A model generated the notes under the pieces. The model made no database searches and had not been told where the DNA came from. It saw only the letters and a program-made list of their open reading frames with translations. Both the position numbers and the translations under genes were made by a program. 64,000 nt of DNA from Rhodospirillaceae bacterium (GTDB taxonomy: Bacteria; Pseudomonadota; Alphaproteobacteria; GCA-2731375), in contig JABIWH010000011.1 of assembly GCA_018701215.1 (NCBI GenBank), positions 62,001 through 126,000 of the forward strand, in the 5' to 3' direction. Positions 1 to 8,680 of this stretch are shown piece by piece. Numbering within the stretch: position 1 is the first letter of the stretch; each line of letters opens with the position of its first letter.

Positions 1-1572
1 GCCGCGCGAATCTTCCCGCAACAGGGCGGCGGCAGCTATGGTTTGCCCGATCAATATTTGACTGCGCAGGTTAAGCCAGTCATGCCAGGTCATGTTCGAC
101 AAGCGCGAACCATCGGCTACCCCGGTCGCCTGCAGTTCGTCCGCCAAGGCTTCCAGCGCCGCCAGACCGCGCCGCAGGCCGTCGGCATCGCGAATGATAC
201 CCACATCATCCCAGGTTATGCGCTGCATCCGTTCGCGGATTGACGACAGATCGCCAATGGGCTGCGTAAACGGCAGCAACGCGGCGGCGACGGCAGCTTG
301 GATCACGCTCTCGTCGCCGTCCACATGGCGGCCTTCGCGCGGCACCCAGTCCGCCATGACATCGCCGGCGATGCCGCCAAAGACGGTGGAATTGGCGACG
401 CCGTTGCCGCCCAAACGGTTGGCGCCATGAATGCCTCCCGTATCCTCGCCGGCGGCGAACAGACCGGGCATGGCGGTCGAGGTATCCGTATTGAAGACAA
501 CGCCGCCCATCATGTAATGGGCGGTCGGTGTTACCTCGACCAAACCATCGACCAGATCGAAACCGACATCGTGGCAACGCTCGACCATGCCCTTGAATTC
601 CCGGCGCACCATGGCGCCATCAAGGTGGCGCATGGTGATATAGAGGCCACCGTTGGGACCGATACGCCCGGCCTGCATTTCCTCGAACATGCCGCGGCTG
701 ACAATATCGCGGGTGGCCCGTTCGCCGGCGGGATCATAACTATCGAGGAAGCGCTCGCCTTCCGCATTCAGCAGATGCCCGCCGACACCGCGCAGGCCCT
801 CTTCGATTATGGTGCCGGTAATGCGCGTATGGGCGCCCGCGACCAGACCGGTGGGATGAAACTGCACCATCTCCATATCGCGCAGGCTCAACCCCGCCGT
901 CAGTGCCATGGCCATGCCATCGCAGCTCTTATCGCCCGAGGGGGTATGGTAGAGATACATGGACGGACCACCACCCGTGGCCAAAAGCACCGCCTTGGCA
1001 CGGACAAAAACAAAACCGCCCCGGCGCATATCGATCATCAAGACGCCTGCGATGCGGCTGCCATCGGTGCTGGGCACCAGGGCAATGGCGCGGTGTTCTT
1101 CCAGGCGGTCGATACCCCGGGCCCAGACCTGTTCGGCCAGACGCGAGATGATTTCAATGCCGGTCAGGCTGCCCTTGTGTACTGTTCGGTCAAAAGATTG
1201 CCCGGCGAAGGCTTTCTGGTGCAGGGAGCCGTCCGGGTTGCGGTCGAAAAAACAACCCAGATCGTTCTCCAGCTCCAGCACACGTTCGACGGCCTTGTTG
1301 ACCAGCAGCCAGGAAAGTTCCTGATGGTTGAGCCATTTGCCGCCCTCGATGGTATCCATGAAGTGGCGCTCAATGGAATCTTTCGGATCCAGCGCCACGT
1401 TGTAGCCGCCCTGGACCATGCGGGTGCAACCGCTTTTGCCCAGCAAGCCCTTTACGGCAACGGTGATCTTCAGATCCGGTGCACCTTGATGGGCATGCAG
1501 CGCCGCGAACAGCCCCGCCCCGCCCGAGCCGAGAATAAGAATGTCCGTGTCAATCCGAGCTATGTCTTCCAT
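1..1572 (-). CDS. sdhA: succinate dehydrogenase/fumarate reductase flavoprotein subunit (partial)
   Basis: This is the FAD-binding catalytic subunit, which interconverts succinate and fumarate on the cytoplasmic face of the membrane complex. The N-terminal 524 codons are present and the C-terminus lies beyond the left edge. The N-terminus has a dinucleotide-binding GSGGAGLFAA motif. Later come a catalytic-type HPTG segment and the AAGEDTGGIHGANRLGGN motif near residues 390-410. It is last in a B-anchor-anchor-A operon and starts 7 bp after the preceding stop. Oddity: where classical SdhA has Ser-His-Thr, carrying the histidine that binds FAD covalently, this protein reads Gly-Cys-Thr (Cys49) before Met-Val-Gln-Gly-Gly. 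Non-covalent FAD is therefore likely. The family is certain; the physiological direction (SDH or fumarate reductase) is not. Confidence 0.9.
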   Translation of the reverse strand, partial: MEDIARIDTDILILGSGGAGLFAALHAHQGAPDLKITVAVKGLLGKSGCTRMVQGGYNVALDPKDSIERHFMDTIEGGKWLNHQELSWLLVNKAVERVLELENDLGCFFDRNPDGSLHQKAFAGQSFDRTVHKGSLTGIEIISRLAEQVWARGIDRLEEHRAIALVPSTDGSRIAGVLMIDMRRGGFVFVRAKAVLLATGGGPSMYLYHTPSGDKSCDGMAMALTAGLSLRDMEMVQFHPTGLVAGAHTRITGTIIEEGLRGVGGHLLNAEGERFLDSYDPAGERATRDIVSRGMFEEMQAGRIGPNGGLYITMRHLDGAMVRREFKGMVERCHDVGFDLVDGLVEVTPTAHYMMGGVVFNTDTSTAMPGLFAAGEDTGGIHGANRLGGNGVANSTVFGGIAGDVMADWVPREGRHVDGDESVIQAAVAAALLPFTQPIGDLSSIRERMQRITWDDVGIIRDADGLRRGLAALEALADELQATGVADGSRLSNMTWHDWLNLRSQILIGQTIAAAALLREDSRG

Positions 1573-1579
1573 GATATAT

Positions 1580-1921
1580 CTACCAGGCCAGTACGAAAAA
1601 CAGCAGGCCAGCGGCCAGGGCCAAACCAAAGGCCAACGCGATGCGTGTTTTTTGCGCCTCGCTCCAGGGCAGAAACTCCAACGCCAAGAGACGCAGGCCG
1701 CCCGTCAGATGCACCGCCAGCAACATGATCAAACCCGTTTCGGCCAGTTTCACCAACGGGTTCTCGGCCCAATCAAGAAAGCCGTTCAGGGCCGCTTGAT
1801 TGATCGCCATCGACAGCACATAAAGATGCAGTGGCAGGAACACCGCCAACGCGAGGCCGGACAGCCGGTGCGCCGCGAAGGCCCAATAGGCGGCATGATT
1901 GCGGGCCGGCATGTAACTCAT
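1580..1921 (-). CDS. sdhC: succinate dehydrogenase membrane anchor, cytochrome b subunit (SdhC-like)
   Basis: A 113-residue membrane protein with about three transmembrane helices. HRLSGLALAVFLPLHLY near residues 18-34 and VHLTGGLRLL near residues 70-79 resemble the quinone- and haem-binding helices of succinate dehydrogenase cytochrome b subunits, so it should anchor the A/B subunits and pass electrons to quinone. It sits between the second anchor and sdhA on the same strand, with gaps of 10 and 7 bp, so the four genes form one operon. Which anchor corresponds to C and which to D is an inference from helix motifs only. Confidence 0.78.
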   Translation of the reverse strand: MSYMPARNHAAYWAFAAHRLSGLALAVFLPLHLYVLSMAINQAALNGFLDWAENPLVKLAETGLIMLLAVHLTGGLRLLALEFLPWSEAQKTRIALAFGLALAAGLLFFVLAW

Positions 1922-1931
1922 AGCAGCCGCC

Positions 1932-2291
1932 TCATGCGATCGCCGCGACGGCGCGGAAACCCAGCAGCAAGACGGCGGCTATGAAGACCAGGGCCACCAT
2001 ATCGGGCAAGGTCCGGTGATGGGTCAGGACTTCCCGCACCATGGCGCGTAGCCCAATGGCGCCGTGCAGCGCGGCGGCGGCCACGAACAGGCCATATAGC
2101 ACGGGCCAGATACTGCTTGCTTGGGTGCGGGCGAGAATTTCCTGGGCCGAGAGGCCATCCTGTACGGCGATCATGATGACCATCAGATGCACCACCACCA
2201 GCGGCGCCATGACCAGCGCACTCAGACGCTGCAAAATATACAGCCAGGCTTCAAGGCGCCCGCCGCGTGGTGTTACCGTTGCCGTGCTCAC
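1932..2291 (-). CDS. sdhD: succinate dehydrogenase/fumarate reductase second membrane anchor (SdhD-like)
   Basis: A 119-residue, three-helix membrane protein. WLYILQRLSALVMAPLVVVH (residues 14-33) and LHGAIGLRAM are typical of the anchor subunits that bind haem and quinone in complex II. I chose the GTG at 2291: its GTGA overlaps the sdhB stop codon, and a GGGGGAG Shine-Dalgarno sequence lies just upstream inside sdhB. Longer readings would run back into the sdhB coding region. The overlap suggests translational coupling with the iron-sulfur subunit. Confidence 0.75.
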   Translation of the reverse strand: MSTATVTPRGGRLEAWLYILQRLSALVMAPLVVVHLMVIMIAVQDGLSAQEILARTQASSIWPVLYGLFVAAAALHGAIGLRAMVREVLTHHRTLPDMVALVFIAAVLLLGFRAVAAIA

Positions 2292-3037
2292 AGCTCCCCC
2301 TTCAGCATCGCCTTGGTCACTTCCCGTTTGAGACCGGCAATAGAGGCGGTGGGATTGAGTGAATTGGGACAATGGCTGGCGCAACTGCCCGTGCTGTGAC
2401 AGCCATGACAGCCCCCCGCGACGGCGACGGCCGCGAGATGGCCGGATCGGTCATTGTCACGCTCGTCATTGACCAGGGTCCAGGCGCGGTTCAGAGCGGC
2501 GGGGCCAAGATAATCCGGTTGCCAGGCGACCACATCACAGGCGGCATGACAAACCGCGCAGCCGATGCATTCTATGGCGGCGGAGGCCAGCTTGCGGGCC
2601 GGGCTGTTGCCATCGACGGGCGCCACGGTCAAGGAACCCGCTTGCGACGGTGTAAAATAACCGCGGCCATCGCGCCATTTATCGAAAAACGGCGCCATGT
2701 CGACGACCAGATCCTTAATAACAGGCAGATTGCGCAGCGGACGGATCTCCAACGCACCATGGGAGGCGACCCGCGAAACATGGGTGCGGCAGGTCCAGCG
2801 CGGCCGCCCGTTCACGGTCATTGCACAGGTGCCGCACATGCCGACCCGACAGGAAAACCGGTATGACAGGCCTGGGTCCAGCTTGTGCTGAACCCAGGTC
2901 ACCACATCCAAAACGGTCTGGCTTTCGTAATGCGGAACAGTGAAGGTCTGCAGCTCGCCATCGTCGCCGCCGCGCCAGATCGACACTTGCAGTTCACCAA
3001 TCGGCTTGGCATCGGCGGCGTCACGGTTGCTTGTCAC
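2288..3037 (-). CDS. sdhB: succinate dehydrogenase/fumarate reductase iron-sulfur subunit
   Basis: The electron-transfer subunit of complex II, 249 residues. The N-terminal plant-type ferredoxin domain carries CRVGMCGTCAM and a later Cys (RWTC) for the [2Fe-2S] cluster. The C-terminal domain has CIGCAVCHAAC and CHSTGSCASHCPNSLNP, giving ligands for the [4Fe-4S] and [3Fe-4S] centres. Length is normal for the family. It is the first gene of the operon; a 114-bp gap separates its start from the downstream end of a sensor-kinase gene on the same strand. Order B-anchor-anchor-A differs from the sdhCDAB order usual in alphaproteobacteria, so this may be a second or divergent complex. Confidence 0.9.
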   Translation of the reverse strand: MTSNRDAADAKPIGELQVSIWRGGDDGELQTFTVPHYESQTVLDVVTWVQHKLDPGLSYRFSCRVGMCGTCAMTVNGRPRWTCRTHVSRVASHGALEIRPLRNLPVIKDLVVDMAPFFDKWRDGRGYFTPSQAGSLTVAPVDGNSPARKLASAAIECIGCAVCHAACDVVAWQPDYLGPAALNRAWTLVNDERDNDRSGHLAAVAVAGGCHGCHSTGSCASHCPNSLNPTASIAGLKREVTKAMLKGEL

Positions 3038-3151
3038 GGCGGGGTCCAGTTTTCTCGGAATAGGGATAACCGTCTCGGCGCGGCCGAGGCGTCCTACTTT
3101 AGGCGAGGCATGGGTCGTCCGCCAGCACCGCGTTCCCTAACTCGGAAAGCT

Positions 3152-5899
3152 CTAATCCAACAATTGAGAAATCGTGGCCGCCAGTTTGGTCTTATCGTAG
3201 GGCTTGCGTAAGATCACCGCACCGTCCTCCATTTGTTCGCTATCGGCGATGACTTCATCACTATACCCGGTCGTGTAGAGGACCTTGAGACCGGGGCGGA
3301 GCAGTATGATTTGGCGCGCCAGTTCGAGCCCGCTCAACCCCCCGGGCATCACGATATCGGTGAACAACAAATCAATCCGAGGCCCATTGTTCAATGCCGC
3401 CAAGGCGGCAACGCCGCTCTGGGCCTCGATCACCCGGTAGTCCAGACTTTTCAGTTGAGCCGCCAATGAGACCCGGACATCCGTATCGTCCTCCACCAAG
3501 AGAATAGTGCCACCCATGGCGGAAGGGTGCGCCCGCGATACCTCCGCGATGGCCGTTCCGCCGGCGCCCGGACCGCTTATGCGGGGTAAATAGAGGCGCA
3601 TGGTCGTGCCATGTCCGGGCGCGCTATCGATCTCGACAAAGCCGCCCGATTGTTGTGCGAAGCCATATACCATGGAGAGGCCAAGCCCGGTGCCCTTGCC
3701 GATGTCCTTGGTCGTGAAAAATGGCTCAAAGGCGCGGTTAATTTCATCCTCGGTCATGCCGGTGCCGCTATCGGTCACGCTCAGCACAACGTAATCACCC
3801 GCGGTTGCCTCCTCGTGCTGCGCGGCCATCCCCATATCAATACGAATGTTATCGGCGGAGATCGTGATGACGCCGCCGTTTGGCATGGCATCGCGGGCAT
3901 TTAGAGCCAGGTTAAGCAGGGCATTTTCCAGCTGACCGGGGTCAGCCTCTGCCAACCAGACATTATCCATTACCGCGACCCGGATTTCGATCGTCTCGGC
4001 CAGGGTCCGGCCCAACAGATCCTGCATGCCATGCAGAATATCCTGGGTTACCAAGGCCTTTGGCGTCAATGGCTGCCGTCGTGAAAAAGACAACAGCCGG
4101 CTCGTCAAATCCGCCCCGCGCGTGACGTTTCTGCGGATTGCCTGAATACTCTGATCGCCGTCTGTATTGCGCGGGATATCATCCGCGAGCAATTCGATAT
4201 TGCCGGCGACAACCTGTAGCAAATTGTTGAATTCGTGGGCGATACCGCCGGTCAACTGCCCCACCGCTTCCATTTTTTGACTCTGTATCAAGCGTTCTTC
4301 CGCGGCCTTCTCAGCGGAGATATCATTAGCGAAACTACCGACGCCAGTTAACGCGCCGAATTGATCAAACACCGGGAACTTGATCATCCGCACGAAACTC
4401 ATCTCCAGACCGGGATTACTAACGCTACTCTCATATACCTCGGTTTTTCTGTTATCCATGATGCTGCGGTCTCTTTTCTCAAGCCGCGCAGCAATATCCG
4501 CCGGAAAAAGATCAGCCGAGGTTTTGCCCAGGATATCTTCCCCAGCTATTTCAAAGAAATTCTCATAGGTGCGATTGACGAGTTCGTATCTCCCGTTGCG
4601 GTCCTTCAGCGCAATGGCGGATGGCGCATGATCAAAGACAGCGCGGAACCTTGCCTCGCTCGCCGCCAAGGCCTCCTCGGCACGTTTTCGGTCAGTAATG
4701 TCAGAGACAATCGAGACAATGCTGCCATCATCAAGACGTTGTTCCTGGATAAGATGCCAAACGCCGCCCTGTCTATCCTGTTCGACCGGTCCTTTTGGAT
4801 TGCGATGCCGCTCCAACCGCTCTTGCAACCAGGCCGCCTCCCTGCCGACAGCCTCGGGTATCAATCCCCGCTCCAGACCGGCGCGGGTCAGCGCCTCGAA
4901 CGTCACGCCCGGCCTGATTAGATCGGCAACATCCTTGTTAACTTCCCGGAATGTATCGTTACAGAACACCAGACGGTCGTCGGGATCATAGAGGACGACG
5001 ATCTCGCTTTTCTTATCGATCGCGGCTGTCAAATTGGCGAGTTGCTTCTCCGCCATTACATGTTCAGTAACATCCGAGGCACTGCCTCGAAAACCGAGGA
5101 ACTCGCCGTCATCGGCATAAAAGGGCACACCGCTGGTTCGGATCCATTGTTCCGTACCATTCGGATCGCGCCGTTTTACCGTCAAATCCCGGATTGGTTC
5201 CCGTGCCTCAAAAGCATCAAGAAACGGCTGCCAATCATCACGATTATATAATTCATCAATGTTTGAATCGACCGTCGTGCCCAGATATTGGTTAGGTGTC
5301 CGCCCCACCTTGTCTTCCATGATATCGGAAATAAAGGTGTAGCGCCGTGCCGCGTCAATTTCCCACAGCCAATCCGAGGTTGCCGAGGCATGTTGGCGAA
5401 AGCGGGTTTCCGAGTCCCGGAGCGCTTCTTCGGCCCGCTTTTGTTTGGTGATATCCGTGGCGATGCTGACGATGCCGCCATTCGGCATCCTTTGTTCGTC
5501 AATAAGAAGCCAAAGGCCATCCTCACGCCGCATTTCGAACAGGCCGCTTGGGTTTTGGTGCCGGTGCAGGCGGGCGGCGATCCACTCTTCCTCGCCGCCA
5601 ACCGCCTCGGGAAAGCATCCTTTCTCGACGCCAGAACGCAGAAATGCTTGGTATGAGGTACCTGGAGGCAGCAAGTTAGCGACCGCTTTATTGACCTCCC
5701 TGAAACGTTCATTACAAAGAACCATGCGATCCTCCGCATCCCAAAGAGCGAAGGTTTCATGGAGGCAGTTGATCCCTCCCTCGAGCAGCTGAGTTGCAAA
5801 TTCCGTCATACTTCCCCGTGACGCCCCGGCTAATGAGGCCCACCCCCGATCCAGTACCAATGGCAAGGTGTTCAGCCGCGCATCAAGCCGCAATTCCAC
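3152..5899 (-). CDS. hybrid PAS sensor histidine kinase with C-terminal receiver domain
   Basis: A 915-residue probably cytoplasmic kinase with no clear membrane segments. Four PAS-type domains lie at about 31-160, 165-285, 286-408 and 409-530. The first and third are close relatives of each other (both have ALW/VLYD..DR, FCN/LCN, FREVNK). A dimerisation/phosphoacceptor helix follows with GGIAHEFNNLL near 545. The HATPase domain has NLALNARDAMPNGG and GKGTGLGLSMVYG. A receiver domain from about 790 has the acceptor Asp in LLFTDIVMPGG and a KPYDK motif. The first codon used is GTG; an ATG at 5809 preceded by GGGGAAG is an alternative that would shorten the protein by 30 residues. No dedicated partner regulator is adjacent. 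The stimulus is unknown. Confidence 0.9.
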   Translation of the reverse strand: MELRLDARLNTLPLVLDRGWASLAGASRGSMTEFATQLLEGGINCLHETFALWDAEDRMVLCNERFREVNKAVANLLPPGTSYQAFLRSGVEKGCFPEAVGGEEEWIAARLHRHQNPSGLFEMRREDGLWLLIDEQRMPNGGIVSIATDITKQKRAEEALRDSETRFRQHASATSDWLWEIDAARRYTFISDIMEDKVGRTPNQYLGTTVDSNIDELYNRDDWQPFLDAFEAREPIRDLTVKRRDPNGTEQWIRTSGVPFYADDGEFLGFRGSASDVTEHVMAEKQLANLTAAIDKKSEIVVLYDPDDRLVFCNDTFREVNKDVADLIRPGVTFEALTRAGLERGLIPEAVGREAAWLQERLERHRNPKGPVEQDRQGGVWHLIQEQRLDDGSIVSIVSDITDRKRAEEALAASEARFRAVFDHAPSAIALKDRNGRYELVNRTYENFFEIAGEDILGKTSADLFPADIAARLEKRDRSIMDNRKTEVYESSVSNPGLEMSFVRMIKFPVFDQFGALTGVGSFANDISAEKAAEERLIQSQKMEAVGQLTGGIAHEFNNLLQVVAGNIELLADDIPRNTDGDQSIQAIRRNVTRGADLTSRLLSFSRRQPLTPKALVTQDILHGMQDLLGRTLAETIEIRVAVMDNVWLAEADPGQLENALLNLALNARDAMPNGGVITISADNIRIDMGMAAQHEEATAGDYVVLSVTDSGTGMTEDEINRAFEPFFTTKDIGKGTGLGLSMVYGFAQQSGGFVEIDSAPGHGTTMRLYLPRISGPGAGGTAIAEVSRAHPSAMGGTILLVEDDTDVRVSLAAQLKSLDYRVIEAQSGVAALAALNNGPRIDLLFTDIVMPGGLSGLELARQIILLRPGLKVLYTTGYSDEVIADSEQMEDGAVILRKPYDKTKLAATISQLLD

Positions 5900-5968
5900 C
5901 TAATCACATTAGCTTATAGCGTAATTGTATTGAATTCCTTACGAACCGCACCGGTTATGATGTTGGTA

Positions 5969-5991
5969 TCGGCTTCGGGCCGACTTTTTTT
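5969..5991 (+). terminator. short hairpin plus T-run in the leader of the damaged kinase gene
   Basis: TCGGC, loop TTCGG and GCCGA are followed by C and seven T. The stem is only 5 bp. There is no upstream plus-strand gene for it to terminate, so if it is real it is a leader attenuator or a chance structure upstream of the kinase remnant starting at 6081. Confidence 0.25.
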
Positions 5992-6080
5992 GCCGATTGC
6001 GCGAAATGTCCTAAATAGTATTGCCGGAGTAGAAGGTCGTCTGCTATTTGCAAGGCCGCTATGGGGAGCATTATAATTTT

Positions 6081-6772
6081 ATGAAATACCGTGCATCGGT
6101 TGCGATACCTATTATCGCGACCGTTCTTGCATCACTGTTTTTCGCCCTCGACCTGTTGTTGCCTCTTGGCGTGGCGGGGGGTGTGCCCTATGTGGCGGTG
6201 GTCTTATTGGGCGCCTGGCTGCCTCGGGAGCGGCACGTCCTGGGGCTTGCCCTGGCGACTTCAGCGCTGACGCTTATCGGTTATCTTCTATCACCTAGCG
6301 GCGGCGTAATATGGATGGTGCTTGCCAACCGGGCGTTGGCGCTTTTTGCCATATGGGTTAGCGCCATACTGATTATTCAGCGCAACCGCCGCGGCGTATC
6401 GCTTGCGGGGAGCGAGGCCAGTTACCGCGACCTGGCCCAGGGATCGTCTCAAGGCCTGTTGATCCACCGGGATTTCAAACCTCTACTGGTGAACGATGCC
6501 TGGGTGAAGATATTCGGCCTTGGCTCCATCGGGGAAGCTCTGGCATTGGAGAGCATTTTACCTCTCGTCCCCGGGCAGGAGCAAGAGAGGTTTAAAGAAT
6601 TCGCGCGGGCCCGGGCGCATGGCGAAGCAACCCCCAGCCACTACAGGTATCAGGCGATCCGTCCCGACGGTACCTGGATATGGCCAGGAAACTGGGAGCC
6701 AACGATGTCCTTGCCAAGCCAATCCGGCGCAACGATTTGCTGGCAAAGGTCAAGGCCTTGTTGAGTGACTAG
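6081..6772 (+). pseudogene. sensor histidine kinase remnant: N-terminal membrane and PAS part fused out of frame to a receiver-domain tail
   Basis: The reading frame from ATG 6081 (GGGGAG about 12 bp upstream) encodes four hydrophobic helices (residues 5-105) and one PAS domain (about 110-200, with HYRYQAIRPDGTWIW). After that the protein makes no sense and stops at 6764. In another frame, 6671-6772 encodes YLDMARKLGAND, then VLAKPIRRNDLLAKVKALLSD and TAG, which is the last part of a response-regulator receiver domain including its conserved Lys-Pro. The two homologies meet or overlap around 6671-6680. The simplest reading is that a hybrid kinase lost the end of PAS, its kinase core and most of its receiver domain by one deletion. 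The gene cannot make a kinase. Confidence 0.8.
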
Positions 6773-6778
6773 TGCCCT

Positions 6779-8131
6779 TTATTCCGCCGCCTTGACCCCG
6801 TCATCGGCCCAGTCTAGCGCATGGCCCAGGCGTTTTTCCAAACGGCCTGCATTGGCCGCGTCCAGCCTGACCACCAGCCAGACTGTTTCCTCGTCGTCCC
6901 GCCGCTCGACAATCTCACCAACCTGATACAGCCAGGCCAGCGTCGCGCCATCGTGATGGGGCAGCGAGATACGCACGGGGCGGTCATGGCGTCCGACCTG
7001 CCGGCCAATCAGTTCCAGCAATTGTTCACAGCCCTCGCCACTCAAGGCGGAAACGGCGACGGCCAAAGGCGTGCGGTCCACCAGATTGGCGACCCGCTGG
7101 CGGCCATCGGCACTGGCCTGGTCCATCTTGTTAAAGACCTCAATCATGACGTCGCGTCGCTCATCGTCGACGCCCAGGTCGGCGAGCACCGTGAGGACGT
7201 CGTGTTTTTGCGCCTCGCTGTCGGGATGGACGATATCACGGACATGCACGATGACATCGGCACCCAACACCTCTTCCAAGGTGGCCCGAAACGCCGCCAC
7301 CAACTGGGTTGGCAGGTCGGAGACAAAACCCACCGTATCGGAAAGAATAATGCGCCCGCCGCGCCGCGGTATATCCACCGCCCGCATGGTCGGATCCAGG
7401 GTAGCGAATAATTGATCCTCCGCCATTACCGCCGCCCCGGTCAGACGGTTGAACAGGGTGGATTTGCCGGCGTTTGTGTAACCGACCAGCGCGACCACCG
7501 GATAGGGCACTTCACGGCGGTTCTTGCGGTGCAATTCTCGGGTGCGGACGACCGCCTCCAACTGCCGGCGCAGGCTGACCACCCGGTCATCGATCATCCG
7601 CCGGTCCGCCTCGATCTGGGTTTCGCCGGGACCGCCAACCGTACCCAAGCCGCCGCGCTGGCGCTCCAGATGGGTCCAGGAACGCACCAAACGGCTGCGT
7701 TGATAGGTCAACCGCGCCAATTCGACCTGCAAGGTGCCTTCCTTGGTCTGCGCACGGTCGGCAAAAATTTCGAGAATTAGTCCGGTACGGTCGATCACCT
7801 TGCAATTCCAGGCCCGTTCCAGATTGCGTTGTTGGATCGGCGACAGAGCGGTATCAAGGACAGCCACCTCGATCTCCTCCGCCTTGATCAAGATGCCAAG
7901 TTCATCGACCTTGCCGGTACCGAAAAGCGTCGCCGGGCGCGGGCGGTTGACCACAATGACTTCCGCCACCACAACTTCCAGGCCAATAGCGCTGGCCAGC
8001 CCCTCGGCCTCGGCCAATTGAGCTTCCGGCAGACGGGAGACGTTGTCGGCTGCTGTCTTGAGTTGCGGATGAACGATCAGGGCCCGGCCGGCGCTGGTGC
8101 TGTTTCCGTATTCATTGTCCGGGCCGTTCAC
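6779..8131 (-). CDS. hflX: GTPase HflX
   Basis: A 450-residue ribosome-associated GTPase. The N-terminal HflX domain has TALSPIQQRNLE and the glycine-rich ERQRGGLGTVGGPGETQIE linker typical of the family. The G domain follows with Walker A ALVGYTNAGKSTLFNRL, DTVGF (G3) and NKMD (G4). The start is a GTG whose GTGA overlaps the hfq stop codon, so it is translationally coupled to hfq. The hfq-hflX pair is the classic arrangement. Known relatives split or rescue stalled and heat-damaged ribosomes. The gene is last in this minus-strand block and converges on the kinase remnant with only 6 bp between. Confidence 0.96.
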   Translation of the reverse strand: MNGPDNEYGNSTSAGRALIVHPQLKTAADNVSRLPEAQLAEAEGLASAIGLEVVVAEVIVVNRPRPATLFGTGKVDELGILIKAEEIEVAVLDTALSPIQQRNLERAWNCKVIDRTGLILEIFADRAQTKEGTLQVELARLTYQRSRLVRSWTHLERQRGGLGTVGGPGETQIEADRRMIDDRVVSLRRQLEAVVRTRELHRKNRREVPYPVVALVGYTNAGKSTLFNRLTGAAVMAEDQLFATLDPTMRAVDIPRRGGRIILSDTVGFVSDLPTQLVAAFRATLEEVLGADVIVHVRDIVHPDSEAQKHDVLTVLADLGVDDERRDVMIEVFNKMDQASADGRQRVANLVDRTPLAVAVSALSGEGCEQLLELIGRQVGRHDRPVRISLPHHDGATLAWLYQVGEIVERRDDEETVWLVVRLDAANAGRLEKRLGHALDWADDGVKAAE

Positions 8132-8376
8132 GCCTGTTCTTCATCCTCTGCGGCATCATACAATTGCACAGGTTGCGCCGGCATTACGGTCGATATCGCG
8201 TGCTTATACACTAACTGAATATGTCCGTCGCGGCGCAGCAGGACACAGAAATTATCGAAACCTGAAATAAAACCTTGTAGCTTCACGCCATTGACCAAAA
8301 ACACGGTTACAGGGGTTTTTGCCTTGCGCACATGATTAAGAAATACATCCTGTACGTTCTGTTTATCGTTCGCCAT
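8128..8376 (-). CDS. hfq: RNA chaperone Hfq
   Basis: An 82-residue Sm-like protein that binds small RNAs and mRNAs as a hexamer. Sm1 (NGVKLQG, FDNFCVLLRRDG) and Sm2 (LVYKHAIST) are intact; Gly-His-Ser of many Hfq proteins is Gly-His-Ile here. The start at 8376 gives the family length and is preceded by GGAG. Readings from further upstream add residues unlike Hfq. It is followed directly by hflX and preceded by a 304-bp gap, so it probably has its own promoter. Confidence 0.96.
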   Translation of the reverse strand: MANDKQNVQDVFLNHVRKAKTPVTVFLVNGVKLQGFISGFDNFCVLLRRDGHIQLVYKHAISTVMPAQPVQLYDAAEDEEQA

Positions 8377-8680
8377 GTTTGGCTCCAGTTTGTTTTGTCC
8401 GGCCACCTGTTTAACCCAGGCGGATCGGCGTTTCATTATTGGGATGCCCGTTTGGATGGAGCAATTTTCAATTCATTGGCATCGCTTGCGCGACATGGAT
8501 AATGGATCCAATTACTTCCACTCAAAGAGTTCGAGCACATTTGAAGCAAATGTGCTCTAGCGCCCTGACAGCATCCGACGGCTACAATACTCTATACAAC
8601 AATACTACTTGTTACCTCAGATGGGGTCTATTGACGAATAGGCAAGCCACAAGTTTATGCCGAACTTGTGATCCATCCAT
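8377..8680. other. intergenic region between the aminotransferase gene and hfq, with two perfect inverted repeats
   Basis: No credible coding frame was found in these 304 bp. CACAAGTT/AACTTGTG (8648-8670, 7-nt loop) lies 11 bp past the aminotransferase stop. GAGCACATTT/AAATGTGCTC (8533-8557, 5-nt loop) lies mid-gap. Neither has a T-run on the minus strand, so they are not standard intrinsic terminators. The region should also hold the hfq promoter, but I could not pick clear -35/-10 boxes. Confidence 0.6.
8533..8557. repeat. perfect 10-bp inverted repeat upstream of hfq
   Basis: GAGCACATTT, loop GAAGC, AAATGTGCTC. It is symmetrical enough to be a hairpin or a dimeric-regulator site. It lies about 157 bp upstream of the hfq start, and no poly-T follows it on either strand. 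Confidence 0.5.

Noticed and set aside
298..1728. Long plus-strand open frame of 476 codons
   Set aside because: It is the antisense shadow of the sdhA flavoprotein gene, whose motifs are on the minus strand; the plus-strand product has no recognisable domain.
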